64,000 bases of DNA from Capra hircus (GCF_001704415.2 NC_030826.1:29941324-30005323), one strand, 5' to 3'; counted from the first letter of the stretch, positions 43,431-55,860 are shown. Translations and numbers: made by a program. Notes: generated by a model from the letters alone, not told the origin.

Positions 43431-44032
43431 TACCTTCCGATGAGGGTGACCAGCCATTCTGAGTCTTCCCAGGAATGTGGGGTTCCTGGGAGGTGAGAAA
43501 TTCAAGGTTAAACCAGGAAAGTTTCAGGCAAGTGGGACAAGCGGCTGCCTCTGCCTGTGGCCACTTTGCGGGGCTCTAGCTGCGGGAAACCCAAGCCCCA
43601 GGATAACGCTGTCTGGTCCAAGGTCGGGGTGGTTCTGGGTGTTAATCACCCAGCATGAGCCTCAGGGTTCACCACTTTGGAGCCCTGTGACCTTGGGGGG
43701 CTGACTTCTCCCCGAACACTTCACCACCTGGTCTCTCTCCCTGCAGGTCATAGGTTGAGCTGCACTGGGTGAGCTGTGTTTTCCACACCTGGCTTTTGGT
43801 ACCCACGGAGGGCTACTGCCTGCATGGCCGTCTCCCATTCTTAGAGGACAGGATGAACTCACCCCTTGGTCTTCCCTTCTAGGACCCAACAAGCCTCATT
43901 AATTCCTGTAATTGGTTCTGAGCCCCTTCCTTGTCTTTGCCATCGTGCAAATAGCATCTGTTTGCTTGCCTTTAATAGCAGCATTTGGGTCTATATCCTT
44001 TTCTATCCACTGGAAACAGAAGAGATTAGTAT
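43431..44032. other. Single-copy stretch
   Basis: No repeat recognised. Short frames only. Confidence 0.4.
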
Positions 44033-44240
44033 TTAAGTACCTGGCCTCTGAAATCAAACAGACTTGAGTCAGAGCCTTGGCTCATCATTTATGGGCTGTG
44101 TGATCACGGCGAGTTCCTTAACCTTGTTGAGTTCAGCTGTAAAAAGGGATTTGTGAAAACACCTGCATCACAGAGCTTGTGAAGAATGAATGAGGTCAGG
44201 CAGGCAAAGTGCTACCACCGTGTTCGGCACACTGGGCAAT
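44033..44240 (+). mobile_element. MIR SINE
   Basis: 'aatcaaacagacttgagtca', a core with 'gggctgtgtgatcacggcga', 'ttccttaaccttgttgagtt' and 'cacctgcatcacagagcttg' in MIR order. Confidence 0.75.
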
Positions 44241-45827
44241 GAATGAGACACAGATAAACAGGAAAACCACAACTCTCTCTGCCCCACCTCCCAGTCTCTT
44301 TGTGGACCCAGTATAATCTATAGCCGACCCAGCAGAACTTTCTGAGATCATGGAAATTCCCAATATGGTAGCCACAAGCCACATATAGCTACTGAATACT
44401 TCAAATATCGCTGGTATAACACAGAAAATGAAATTTTAAATTTCATTGGAATTAACTTAAATTTAAATTGCCATGTGTGCTTCATGGCTACCATTTTGGA
44501 TATATCTTATATATATGTGTGTCTATGTGTACATAAACATGTCTGGGCCAGTGGTCACCTATGGATACATCTTTGTTCTGTACGAGGGAAGGGCTGGTCT
44601 TCAGAGCAAACCAGGGAAAGTGTGGTATAAAATATGTCTTGGGTTGGGTATGGGGGGGTCTCACCTGAGGAGGGAATTGTGGGCAGGTCAGTTGACCTTT
44701 GTGCCTCAGTTTCGTCACCTATAAAATTTGGCTGGATGACCACTGTTCCAGGACTCCTCCATCCAGGGCTGCTGAATATGAGCACACAAGGCTGTGCCCA
44801 GCACTGCTGCAGCCAACCGGTTCCACGCACTGAGGCAGCAGTGTGAAGGGCGCCCCCTGGAGTTGTGCGACCTCACAGCTTGCTTCTATCCCTAAATATG
44901 CTGGGGCTTGACCAGGCTGCTTTTCCAGACCGTCTCTTTGGAGACCTCCTGCAAGGGGCTTTCAGGCCACTTCAGAATGCAATCTGGGCAGGAGGTAAAG
45001 AGTGCCTGCGTCAGGTGTTCAGTCAGATTCCCTTGGTCAATACTGCCTGGACCAATGACTCAACGCTCTGCCCTGGTCTCAGCCTCCAGAGACATGCTGC
45101 ACATGTTTGTAGCCACTATTTAACAGGGACTAATGTGAGGCATTGCTCGTAGACACGCAGCCTTGGTGCACGTTAGCACCATAGCACAAATGAGCCCGTC
45201 CTAAGGCGCTAAATAGCTGAGGGATGTCTTGCTAAGGCAGAGATCTATTTGGAGCCTGTCACTGCCTAGAGAAGGAGACCCTGTAGGACCTGGTTGGGGG
45301 GTGAAGCTGAAAGGCATGTATGTGTGTATTGTGGGGAGGGGGTGGTAGGCGGTAGGGTACATGCAAAAGTGCTGTAGGGGGATGAAAGGTCCTAAAAGAA
45401 GGGACAGTGGTACTCCTCACCCACTTCTTGGGCAGCCTTTTCTGCCAGGGCTCTCCGCCAACACCTTGGACAACGATGCTGCCCCCACCACCTCTTCCCT
45501 GGGTCCTCCATGTCCTCCCAGTTCAGGGAGGCAATGAATTCTAGGCCCTGTGGACCTCCTGCTCCAGGGTGGACCCTGGGGTTTGTGTCTCTGCCCTCCT
45601 CTTTAGAAGAGAAGATTCCGTTGGCTGGATGTTAATTATGCATCCTTAGGAAGCCAGCTGTGTGTCGCTGCGGCTCAGGGTGCAGCCCCAGCTGTTTGCA
45701 GCCAAAGCCCCGGAGGCCCACAGGGTACGCTTGTGGCAGCAGGGTAGCGTCACTGCCACATCCACCCTCCCCCAACCCTCTTGCCCCTTCGTGACAGTAA
45801 CGATGACAAGGAAGTGAAACTAACTAG
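44241..45827. other. SINE-free single-copy region
   Basis: 1.6 kb. About 44340-44480 is A/T-rich. 44650-44820 holds a faint MIR-like core ('gacctttgtgcctcagtttc'). A partly palindromic 'ggatgttaattatgcatcc' lies at 45627-45645. No exon supported. Confidence 0.4.
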
Positions 45828-45985
45828 GGTTTATTGAGTGACTCTGCCAGGCTCAGTGCTGAGCACATCAGATCCGTCACTTCACCACATTCTCCAGCCA
45901 GCCTAGTACAGACAAAAGGATTCGGGCTCAGAGAGGTAAAGCGACTCCTCCAAGCAGCGAAGAGAATTCAGATGGTCCCAAGGTG
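45828..45985 (-). mobile_element. MIR SINE (antisense)
   Basis: 'gtttattgagtgactctgcc', 'aggctcagtgctgagcacat' and 'ctcagagaggtaaagcgact' in antisense MIR order. Confidence 0.65.
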
Positions 45986-46944
45986 GGTGCTTCTTGAGTA
46001 CTGGGCAACCGAGAAAACCGACAGAGTGAACACAATGGCCACCTAGAGACAGTCAGAGAACAGAGTCTCCTGTCTCAGACCCTTCCAAGGCTCAGTGGTA
46101 ACTTGCAGACAGGGGATAAGAACATAAGCGGTCTTATTCCCTCTCCTGATGGTGGAAAAGGAGAGGAAAAGAGAGGGAAAGGCAGAGATGATGGAGGAAT
46201 TGCCATGTTCCCCGGCCACTGCTGTGCCAGGCAGTGGCCAGTTCCTTGATACCCATCACTTCATTTTTCCTAGTTTCCACTTTGGTGTTTTGAAGTCCCT
46301 CTAGTTGAGCCTCAGAAACAAAGGAAGAGGCTGAAATATTTGGACTCGAACCTTGCGGAACTTCAGTCCAATCGCTCTGACATACAAAGCCGTAGGAGGC
46401 TAAGACTAAACGCATCTTCTACGAGCTGGGCACCAGGTTGGGGGCTGGAGTCTATAAAGCAAATGTGATGTCACCTTTGCCTTTGAGGAGGAGGCACTTG
46501 TGGCTCCTAATTCTGAGAAGTCTGCCCTGAATGCCTTGTGATGGCTTTGGGCGCAGAGCCAGGTCTCAAGGTGTCTGGTTGCTGGCTTTGGGTCTGGTCT
46601 CTGGGGGTGACAGTGGGGTGTGGGTAGGGGGGTGTCTGGGAATATCGATTACCTTCTTTCAATCATTTCCTGTTTGTTTTATTTCTTCAGAAAGAGGTGC
46701 TATTATGCACAGGGAACTCTGCTCAAGGTTATGTGGCAGCCTGGATGGGAGGGTATTTTAGAGGAGAATGGATACGTGTATATTTATGGCTGAGTCCCTT
46801 TGCTGTTCAGCTGAAACTATCACACCATTGTTTATCTGCTATACCCTAGTACAAAATAAAAAGTTGATAAAGAAAAAGATGCTATTAAAAGTCCCCTGAA
46901 TTTCCCTGTGTAAGAGCTGGCAGGAGTCGAGAGGGCAACTAGCC
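45986..46944. other. Single-copy region
   Basis: Purine-rich at 46147-46195. About 46800-46860 shows 'ctgctataccctagtacaaa', likely the tail of an old L1 3' end. No gene recognised. Confidence 0.4.
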
Positions 46945-47060
46945 AGGACCATTATGTCATAAGTGAAGACACTGAGACTCAGAGAGGTTAAGTGACTTGT
47001 CCAGATCACCCAGCTGGTCAGAGGCACAGGCAGGGCCAGACCCCAAGGCTGACAGCTGGA
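46945..47060 (-). mobile_element. MIR SINE fragment (antisense)
   Basis: 'gaagacactgagactcagag', 'aggttaagtgacttgtccag' and 'cacccagctggtcagaggca' are antisense MIR core. Confidence 0.72.
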
Positions 47061-48439
47061 GGTTTTGATGGCAGTTCTCACCATGCAGGAGCGATGCCCT
47101 TTGCCTTGTATTCAGCTCTGGAAACTCAGTCACCAAATGTAACGTGAACAAAGCAGAAACAGGCTCCTATGGGGCCATTTTCAACCTCTGGAGAATGGAG
47201 GTGGGGCTGGGGCTGAGGCTCTAGGCGGAGGAGGGCCTTCGATTGTCTCAGTGCACCAAGGTTCTTGAAGAGTGTGCCTCCAGTGTCCCTGCTGTCCTGC
47301 CCCGTGGCTCCTGCGACTGATGGTCTGTTTTCTTCCCCTCATTATCTCTGTGGTCACCACTGGCTTCTTTCCCCCCCCTCAGAGCCTGGCTTCTGAGATG
47401 CTTCTGGTAAGCTCTTTGAGGCTTCGGAGATGTAATAAGGCTATGTATACCACTGTCATTGTCAACTGTAACACAAATGGCTGGATTTTAATTGATGACG
47501 TTAATCAACCGAATCTGCTCTCTGTATCTCTGTGTAGGAACGCACCCCAGATGTAGCCAGCTCTCTGGCGGCTGGGATCTCCCTGCTCTCCATGTATGTG
47601 CGTACTCTGTCGGTCTCTCTGTGTACAAGTATGTTAATGTGTACTCTCTCTGCAGCCTTCTGATGTCTCTCTCTGTGTGTATTTAACCTTGTACTGATGT
47701 TCACGATGTAATAAAAACAGAACCAAAAGAACGCAACGCCTTCTGGCGATTTTTAAACCGAAGGGAGATGTTCATTTATCTGGGATGGAAGCTTGAGCTA
47801 TTACCGAAAGGCAGCGGGGTGGATAAAACTTTCCATCGACCTTGGAAGGGTCCCTGAACCTCTCAACCCTCTGTTGAAGGTCGGCAGGTGAGAAGAGGCT
47901 CACATATGAGGAGGAAGAGTGGCAGGCTGACCTCACAAGCCTTGCAGGTGAACTGTTCTGATCCAGAGCATTCTGTGTGAAATCTCAATTTCAGGAATGA
48001 GGCAGCTGTGAGCAGACTGAGTCCCCTGGTGTCCGTGGAAGCTCCCTGGCCCCGGGTCTTGAGTAGAAGCTTTAAATGCTTCTGCAAAATCTGACCTTGA
48101 GAAATTGCCCTTCCAGATGTCATGAGGAGGCTGTCCCTCCCTCTTCCCCTGCCCTTTCCACCCTGGTCACAGAAGCCCAAAGAGAATTTGATCCATTTAG
48201 GAGACCTACTCCAAGTTTTGATGTGGTCTGTTGTAAAGGACTGAAGCCAGCATCCCTGACCTTGGTCCACCGGGGTTGAGCCAGCCTTTCTGGACATCGC
48301 GATGTACACCCTGCCAAGTGAGGCTCCTTGGCCACAGCCCTCAGGTGGTACTCACAGGTGGGTGCCATGTACGAGATGATCACACAGCATCCTTCTCCGC
48401 TGCCTCTGGCTGTGCGATCTTATGGCTTCCTTCTTACTC
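47061..48439. other. SINE-free single-copy region with a conserved-looking block
   Basis: 47400-47740 is repeat-free, with a CRE-like/HNF1-like stretch 'attgatgacgttaatcaacc' at about 47492-47511 and a polyadenylation-type 'aataaa' at 47710-47715. It could be a terminal exon or enhancer, but neither can be shown. Frames at 47863-48309 (minus) and nearby have no domain. Confidence 0.35.
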
Positions 48440-49075
48440 ATCCAGTAAATATTGAGTTCCCTTCGATACACCAGGCACTCTTTTAGTTACTGGTGATACT
48501 AACATGAATAAGGCAAAAATGGTCTCTTCCTTCCAAAGTTTATCTTCCAAAAAAGAAACCATCAATGACTAAGCATGTAAATAAGACAGATGTGAACTAT
48601 GATAAGGGTCATAAGGCAATTGGATACAAAAGAGGGACGGTCGGTACATGCTTTAGATAGGAGATCAAAAAAACACTGCCCCGCCCAAGGAAGAAACACG
48701 TGTTTTTAGAATGATGGGGAAGAGTTAGCCTTGACAATTCCAGGCAGAAGTACACCACTGGATAAACGCTTTGAGGTGGGAATGGACTTGCTGTGCTTGA
48801 AGAATAAAAATGGGGCTCGTTGGTCTGGAGGTATGGATGAGAGAAGAGAGCTGGGTTCAGAAAGGAAGACAGAGCCCCAGAGAGAGTCTGGGTGTCGTTC
48901 TGTACACAAGGAGAAACCACAGGAGGATGCTGACCCTCCCCCAAACGGGCTGCATTTATACTTGGAGCTGACAATTTGTTTGAAAAAGTGGATATGAGGT
49001 GTGAAGGAAGGAGAAGAGTCAAGGTTGACCCTAAGATTTTGGTCTAGGCGACTGGATGAAAAATGGGGCTGATGA
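48440..49075 (-). mobile_element. L2 LINE 3' fragment
   Basis: Antisense L2: 'tccagtaaatattgagttcc', 'acaccaggcactcttttagt', 'actggtgatactaacatgaa', and further right 'gaagagtcaaggttgaccct' and 'gactggatgaaaaatggggc', the complement of the L2 coding end. Confidence 0.6.
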
Positions 49076-49599
49076 GTCAATACATCCTCTCACCTCCCTG
49101 ACTCAGACTTCAGACACTACGTGCCCACCCCCAGTCCCCTTACTGTTCTCTCCCCATCTGTCAACCACACATGAGAGGGAGGGAAGGTGGGAGGGATGGA
49201 GGGAGGGTGGGGAGAGACCTGAACCTTTCCCACAAGGCTTTCTCTCCTACTGTCTCTCCTGCAGTCTGTCTGGCTCCTTGCCTTTCAGGAGGGAATTTCC
49301 TTTCCAGGTGAAACTTTATTAAGTTTCAACAAAGCACTCATTTGTCTGAGTATTACATTAAAAGAGTCTAAATCAATCATTCTCATTTATAGGAATAATG
49401 AGCTTTGGGGACAAGATTTTATACCTGAATGGGATAATAATGCCGTGTTAAAATCCTCCCAGGAAGGTTTGCTGGCATCAAGCATTGATTGAGTCTCGAA
49501 GGTGGGCCGGGCGGAGTGGATGCAGACGCCACGCCTACACAACCCCAGTCTCAGACCCTCCGGCTCAAAGCAGGGTGTGAAAACCCAATTCTTTTTTTC
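49076..49599. other. Single-copy stretch
   Basis: G-rich GGGA/GGGT run at 49165-49217, otherwise featureless. Confidence 0.4.
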
Positions 49600-49735
49600 T
49601 TTTCGATGATTTATTTTTAAACAGTTGTTTTTTAGTTCATTTTTATTGGAGCAGAGTTGATTTACAATGTGGTGTTAGCTTCTGCTGTACAGCAAAGTGA
49701 ATCAGATATATATATCTCCACTCTTCTTTAGAAAA
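49600..49735 (-). mobile_element. L1 3' UTR fragment
   Basis: Antisense: 'tttttattggagcagagttg', 'atttacaatgtggtgttagc', 'gctgtacagcaaagtgaatc'. 5'-truncated cetartiodactyl L1. Confidence 0.85.
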
Positions 49736-50097
49736 CCCAGTTCTTTAGCTGGAGGTTTATACAGACTGTGGGCATAGGCAGAAGTTGCTGAGATATTGTC
49801 AGGAGAGCCTGCTCCTCAGACTTCACCCCAAGCCTGTTAGCAATCCTGGGATGGGGAGGCCAGGCTGAGGGTGACGCCCTCAAAAAGCACACACTCATGG
49901 CCAACCCAGCATTGCACATGGTTCATACCTGCACGATGGACTTTACCATCTACAAAGCATTTTCGACCTCCCCTGACTTCTCAAAGCAGTGACCATGCAG
50001 ACGGGACATGGAACCTCAGAGTAATGTCCCAGGTTCCTTTGTTTCCTGGGGGTAGAGTCAGAACCAGCACCCTGCCAGAACCACAGAGAGCTGTTTA
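49736..50097. other. Single-copy stretch
   Basis: Nothing recognised. Confidence 0.4.
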
Positions 50098-50291
50098 TGC
50101 TTGAGCACTCAGTCCTGTCCGACTCTGCAACCCCATGGACTGTAGCCCACCAGGCTCCTCTGTCCACGGGATTCTCCAGGCAAGAACACTGGAGCGGGTT
50201 GCCATTTCCCTCTCCAGGGGATCTTCCCATCCCAGGGATCGAACGGCATCTCCTGCACTGGCAGGTGGGTTCTTTACCACTGAGCCACCTG
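50098..50291 (-). mobile_element. Bov-tA SINE with perfect TSD
   Basis: Antisense body and tRNA head. Bounded by a perfect 12-bp direct repeat 'gagagctgttta' at 50086-50097 and 50292-50303, fixing both ends. Confidence 0.97.
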
Positions 50292-50303
50292 GAGAGCTGT
50301 TTA

Positions 50304-51499
50304 CTGGGTAGCAAAGAGTCCTCACTCACATCCTCTGCAGTTCTGCTTGGCCTGGCAACTCCCTCCCCTTAAGATCATCCAGAATCTGAGAGAGACCAGG
50401 GCAAGCACACTGGCAGTGAGAGGCACAGGGCAGACTCTCCCTGGATGGGATGGGGTGAGTCCAACAGGGGATGTCCCACCTTGGGGTAGAAGAAAGAAAG
50501 CTGAGGTGTCAGGGGAAGGATGACAGGATGAGGGGACGACACATAGCTCTACGTGGGAGGGATGCTCTGTGCCAACTGTCCTGGGAGGAGGAAAGCGTGG
50601 CGTTCTACTGACCACTTACGCCTTGGGGAGAGGAGCTTTAAGTAGCAGACTTGAGGTGGGAGGTGGGGGGAGGGTAGTACCCCCTGTGTGTCTGAAGTTC
50701 TGTATGGACTGGAACCCTCCAGGGATACCAGTAACTTGGCATCTTCCCAGCCTGGGAGAGCCCTGTCCCTCTTCACGTCGCTCACTGCCCCCTTCCCAGA
50801 GCTCATGCCTCTGACTCTTCCTTGGTATCACAGGTTTAGACGTCACCGTCTCCCGGAAGCCCTCCCTGATGCTTTCCCCTAGTTCCCCCAATAGGACACC
50901 ACAGAGCGATCTGTTCATAGCTCCATGGAGTGCCTGAGTGCTCAGTGAGGCCTGAGTGGGGAAGAAAGGAATCAGATTCTATCCTTGCTTCAATCGAAGG
51001 CCTTCTGGGTTGGACAATAATTTTCCCAGGCCTCAAAATGCAGAAACAGCCACACAGTCATCCTTGCCTAGTGATGGGGTTGGCCCACAGTGACGGAAGT
51101 TTCTCATATCCCTGTGGCTGTCTTGGTAATGCTTAAGCCACAGATCCCAGGCTCCATCCACGAGGTGAGTTAAATCCTTGTTCATCCGGCTCGCATGCAG
51201 AGATTCAGAACGTGTCCTATTGCGGGACCCTGTTTGCTGTGGAGTACACAGCAAAAAACAGGGTAGACATTTAGGAGAGGTGGGTTTCCATCCGAGTCTC
51301 ACCACTTGCCAGCTGTCTTGGACTGGGGTACATAACTCACGTCTGTCTCCAAATCAAGTGTGGAAAGCATTGTATGTTAGCATTCACCCCGCCCAGTGCG
51401 TGGACCGTGAACCGTCTCACCAGATGATAAGGCGCCATCATTCTCGCTACTGATGGAGAGTCAGTGTGGTTGGTAGCTGACGCTGGGGGTCTCGAATAT
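50304..51499. other. Single-copy region
   Basis: 1.2 kb without recognised repeats. Overlapping ~80-100-codon frames on both strands, no domains. Confidence 0.4.
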
Positions 51500-51720
51500 T
51501 CCACCTGGGTTCACACCGCAGTTGTGTCATCTTCTAGACGTGTTTCCTCCTGCTCTGTGCCTCCGTGTTCTCACCGGTTAAATGGAGGTAGGACCAGCAA
51601 GGCCTACCATGCAGCTGTGACCATAAAATGAGAGGGTGTACATATGAACAGGTCTTAGCAGCCTTCCTGGTTTTTAGCAAGAAACTCAGTAACAGTGCAA
51701 CTCATATTGCTGTGCCTGTT
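51500..51720 (+). mobile_element. MIR SINE, degraded
   Basis: 'cacctgggttcacaccgcag', 'ctctgtgcctccgtgttctc' and 'ggttaaatggaggtaggacc' in sense MIR order. Confidence 0.6.
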
Positions 51721-51763
51721 ACTGTCACCTGTTAATGTTACCTAAACATTCAAAGTGAAAGAA

Positions 51764-51969
51764 AGTGAAAGCCACTCAGTCGTGTCCAACTCTTTGTGAC
51801 CCCATGGACTGTAGCCCGCCAGGCTCCTCTGTCCATGGGATTCTCCAGGCAAGAATACTGGAATGGGTAGCCAGTCCATTTTCCAGGGAATCTTCTCGAC
51901 CCAGGGATCAAACCTGGGTCTCCCGCATTGCAGGCAGATTCTTTATTGTCTGAGCCACCAGGGAAGCCC
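51764..51969 (-). mobile_element. Bov-tA SINE
   Basis: Antisense. Begins with the 'aagtgaaagccactcagtcg' form seen in Bov-A2-type tails. Body and tRNA head complete, ending 'gagccaccagggaagccca'. Confidence 0.94.
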
Positions 51970-52789
51970 AAAGCTATGTACAAGTAGGTTACAAAAAAGC
52001 AAAACTATGTTCCGACACTTCCATCTTGTGCAGGATCCCATCCCAGGGCCCCCTCTGGGCAGAGCCCTGTGAAGGAGGTACCAGCAAAGGAAGAGATTTC
52101 TGCTTAGAGACGATCCTATTCCAGAGGGTGGGTCATACACAAACACAACTGACACATGGCTGGTAACAGCCCGTCCAGTCCCGAAGGAACAGACAGACCA
52201 GAGGCACAGAGGATGGAGACTTTGGAATTTGGTACAAAGAGCCCTGAGCTAAGAATCAAGAGATAGCAATCCTAGTCCCCCTTCTGCTCACTGAGCAAAT
52301 TATCATACGTCACCACTCTGACCCTCGGTTTCTTCCTCTGTAATAGAGTTTGATCCCCTGAGACGACTCTCATTCAATTTGGGCACTTGGTGATTTCAAA
52401 GTACAACTTAACATTACACGCTGTTTTTAAAGAAAGCTCTATTTGGAAATCACCTCCTTGAAGGAGGTTTTGATGATCTATGTGATAAAGCACCACTGCC
52501 TTATTTGTGCTCTTCACACAGAATACATCCTCTCCCACCTTTGAGCCCCGAGGAATAAACCCTTCAGGTGAATCTGTTTGCCTTCCTTTCACGCAAATAA
52601 AAATGGTCTCATCTTCTGGGTTTTTCATTTTGCCCTTGCTACCAAGAAACTCACAGATAAATAAATGCAGCACCCAATTACCTAGCTCACCTCGCACACC
52701 CACTAACTGCTCATGCTTCTACTTTTTGTAGTGAATTTTGTTCTTTGTTAACCTTACATGTCTAACTTTGAAACTGTTTGTTTATACCT
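51970..52789. other. Single-copy stretch with a possible MIR
   Basis: About 52235-52370 resembles a sense MIR ('agccctgagctaagaatcaa', 'ctctgaccctcggtttcttc'). A 109-codon minus-strand frame at 52374-52703 has a balanced composition but no family that I recognise, so I do not call it a gene. Confidence 0.4.
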
Positions 52790-53520
52790 TATAAGTTGAA
52801 TCAAGTCCATATGGAAACTGACAAAATTTATTTCACTTTCATTTTTCATTCTAAGTAATTTTTAGTATTCCAACAATATATGTAGATTGTGGACAAATTA
52901 GAGAATATGAATTAATTGAAAAAGCAAATAAAAATGCCAACAATCTTACCAAAGATAACCTTTTATTATTTGCCTTCCAGATTACTTTCCATCCATATAA
53001 TTAATATAAATAAACCAGAGACTTGTATTCTACTATGCTCTTTTCAATCTGCATTTTTTTTCACCTAACCTGTATAAATTTTTAAATTATCTACATTATG
53101 CGTTGTAAAGGCTGGATGGTGAAGTTCCATTGCTTGGAGTTCTGTATTTTGTTTGACAAATCTGCTATTGCTAGACACTGAAGCTGTTCCCAATTTTTTG
53201 CTGTTCTCAGTATCTTACAGAGAACATGGTCAATTATTTTCTTGGGATCTATTCCTATTAATGAAATGGCTGGACAAAATGGTCTATATACTTTCGAGAT
53301 TTTTGATGCATATCACTGGATTTATTTCCAAAAATTATGTAGTAACTGTATCAGAGTAACTTTTTCCCTTTCCTTTTCAAAGAAACATGCATTATTTTAT
53401 ATTATGTATTTTTCTTAATTTTTTAAACCTAAGAGGAGGAAAATGGTATCTATTATATAGGCATTTCTTTGATCACTGAGGCTGGATATTTTACTATATG
53501 TTCATTAATGAATTTTATTT
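52790..53520 (-). mobile_element. Old L1 3' region (L1M-type)
   Basis: Antisense text of old mammalian L1 3' UTRs: 'tcttgggatctattcctatt', 'gaaatggctggacaaaatgg', 'atttttgatgcatatcactg', 'catttctttgatcactgagg'. Strongly diverged. Confidence 0.55.
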
Positions 53521-54269
53521 CATCCGTTCGACAAATATTTATGAATCACCTTCTAAGTGCAAAGCATTCTTCTAGTATTTCTCCTGTGAATTTCTTGTTA
53601 ATATATATATAAGTTCTTTTAAGAACTTTTATTATGTTTTTTTATTTTATACTGGATATGGCAATTAAGGGAAGATATTGTGACCATCTGCTCTGGCTGT
53701 GTGCTCTGAAATGTTCCTTGGCCAGAGCTCTCTGTTTAGTCTTTAGGAGCCCCCATCCCTCCCATCTTCATCTGAAACAAAGTTCCAACTGAGAGGGGAT
53801 CCTCTCCAAATACAGATTTGTAAATGCTGTGACCTCATCCCAGGTCTTCAGCATGAAGAAGCTTCCAGGTCTCCATCCTCCCCTCCAGGGTTGCACGTGG
53901 AAAATCGGGGGCCTTCCTCCAGAGTTGCAGCACCACAGAAGTGCAAGTGCTACCCCTACTGCAGGGATCCACGATGGAAAACTCGGGAGACACCTGCCCG
54001 GCCAGCCCGGGTGTTGGTAGCAGATGTCAAAACAGCTCCTCATGATGAAACCTCAGGGTCTAATTCCACACGTCTTCAGACTTTTCATTTAAGATCTTAC
54101 ATTGCAATTCTGGTTCTGCTCCTCACATCCTCAGAGTATGTGATAAACCAGAAGGTTTATCAAAAGTATTTCTTCAAAGCTGGTGAGGTATCCGCCAACA
54201 ACTGGCTTTATCTCTGTTTCATGTCACAGGAAGGGCAGGGCTGGAACGAGGGCTTTTCGATTACACGCA
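53521..54269. other. Single-copy stretch
   Basis: 53520-53580 resembles an antisense MIR/L2 tail ('ttcgacaaatatttatgaat'). A 154-codon plus-strand frame at 53891-54355 runs into the MIR and is not supported. Confidence 0.4.
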
Positions 54270-54510
54270 CAGAAGTGGCATGGTGCCATGGTCAAGGGGA
54301 CAGGCTCTTGGTCGAAGCTTCCTGGTCTCAGGTCCCACTGTGTATCCCACATTAATTAACTATGTGAATATTGATTTTATCTTTGTGCATCATTGCTTCT
54401 TTGTGAAATGGAGATGTCGGTATTGTGAGGCTGAACAAATGAAGGGAACTAAGATGCTCAGAACTGTGCCTGGCACGTGGCGACAGTGGCTATTCCCATT
54501 ATTGCTAGAA
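54270..54510 (+). mobile_element. MIR SINE
   Basis: 'catggtgccatggtcaaggg', 'cattgcttctttgtgaaatg' and 'cagaactgtgcctggcacgt' in sense MIR order. Confidence 0.7.
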
Positions 54511-55424
54511 ATCATTGATGAGAAACTGATGGACTCGAGCGTGTGAGCTTAAAAAGAAAACAGGCTGAGAAGCAGTTTAACTTATTAAGCTAGAAACACA
54601 CACACACACACATGCACAAATCCACATGTGTAACCTGTACAAATTCATCTCATTTGAAATTTATGGTTACAAATCTCAAATGAGGGTCTGACTCTCTCAG
54701 CAATCCTATTAGTTTTCTTCTAAAACTGTTCTCAACCCAGGTAGTACATGAGGGGGTATAATGCATTTAAAGTTACACTAACTTTAAACTCTAGGTTAAA
54801 ATTACTTTGTTTTTAACTAAACTATAGTTAAAACTATGGCTACCCCGGACCCACTCAAGACCAATTAAATTGTGATAAGATAGGGAACAGGGAGCAGGCA
54901 TGAAAATATTTGGAAAGTCCTGCAGGTGATTCTAAGGTGCAACTGAGAAGGAAAGACATTCCTTAAAGGTGATCATTTCAGGTCTTCTCTCTCCTCTAAT
55001 CCTTCTACCTTCTCTTCTCCTTTTAATTCCCAGCTGGTAGGCTTGCTTCCTCCTTCATGGAGAAAACTGAAGCCATTTACAGGAGCTGTCCTTTTACTGC
55101 TATTGCCAAAACCACTGAAGCACCTGCCTGTGAAGCCAAGTCTTCCTCCTTCTCGACAGATGAAAGGGGTCCAACTGCCCACGTGCCATTAGAGTCTGAG
55201 CTCTTCCCCTCCCCCTTCATCAGTCGCCCTCCCCTTTCTGCTCAGCATTTGCCTCTTCCTCTCCACAGAATCACTGCCAAAGGCACACAGCATCCCCTGG
55301 TTTCTCTCAGCTTAGGGAAGAACAACACCACAATCAAAACCAAGCCTTCTCCTTGACTTTGTACCCCCTCCAACTCTCACCCTCTCGTCCCTCCATCAGA
55401 GAGCCCAGAGCGTGGTTCAGGTTC
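54511..55424. other. Single-copy stretch
   Basis: Short (AC)n at 54596-54612. Otherwise no recognised repeat or gene. Confidence 0.4.
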
Positions 55425-55860
55425 ACAGCAGCCAAGGGGTGGAAACAACTCAGGTGTCCATCGATGGAAGCACAGATAAAGAAAATGTGCAATTTTGATA
55501 CATGCTAATTTGACATAGGCTATGACATGGATGAAACGTTGAGGCCGATACGCCAAGGGAAGTAAGCCAGTCACAAAAAGCCAAATACTGGCTGAATTCC
55601 ACTCAAATGCACAGAATCAGAAAGTAGAAAAATGATTGCCTGGGGCTGGGTGGAAAAAGCAAGGGAGAAGTAGGGCTTAATTGGTGCAGAATTTCAGTTT
55701 GCGAAGATGAAAATAGAGTTCTGTAGATGGGTGATGGTGGTGACGGTTGCTCAGCACGGTGGACATACTTAATGCCTTTGAACTGTGCTCTTGCATATGG
55801 TTAAGATGGAAAAATTCACATCATGCATATTTGCCACAATTAATAATAATAGCTATATAC
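55425..55860 (+). mobile_element. Old L1 3' UTR
   Basis: Sense order: 'cagccaaggggtggaaacaa', 'ggtgtccatcgatggaagca', 'aagccagtcacaaaaagcca', 'gattgcctggggctgggtgg', 'gaactgtgctcttgcatatg', 'tttgccacaattaataataa'. About 435 bp, diverged. Confidence 0.75.

Noticed and set aside
53891..54355. 154-codon plus-strand frame with a hydrophobic stretch
   Set aside because: The C-terminal third is MIR sequence, and the hydrophobic run alone is not evidence of a membrane protein gene.
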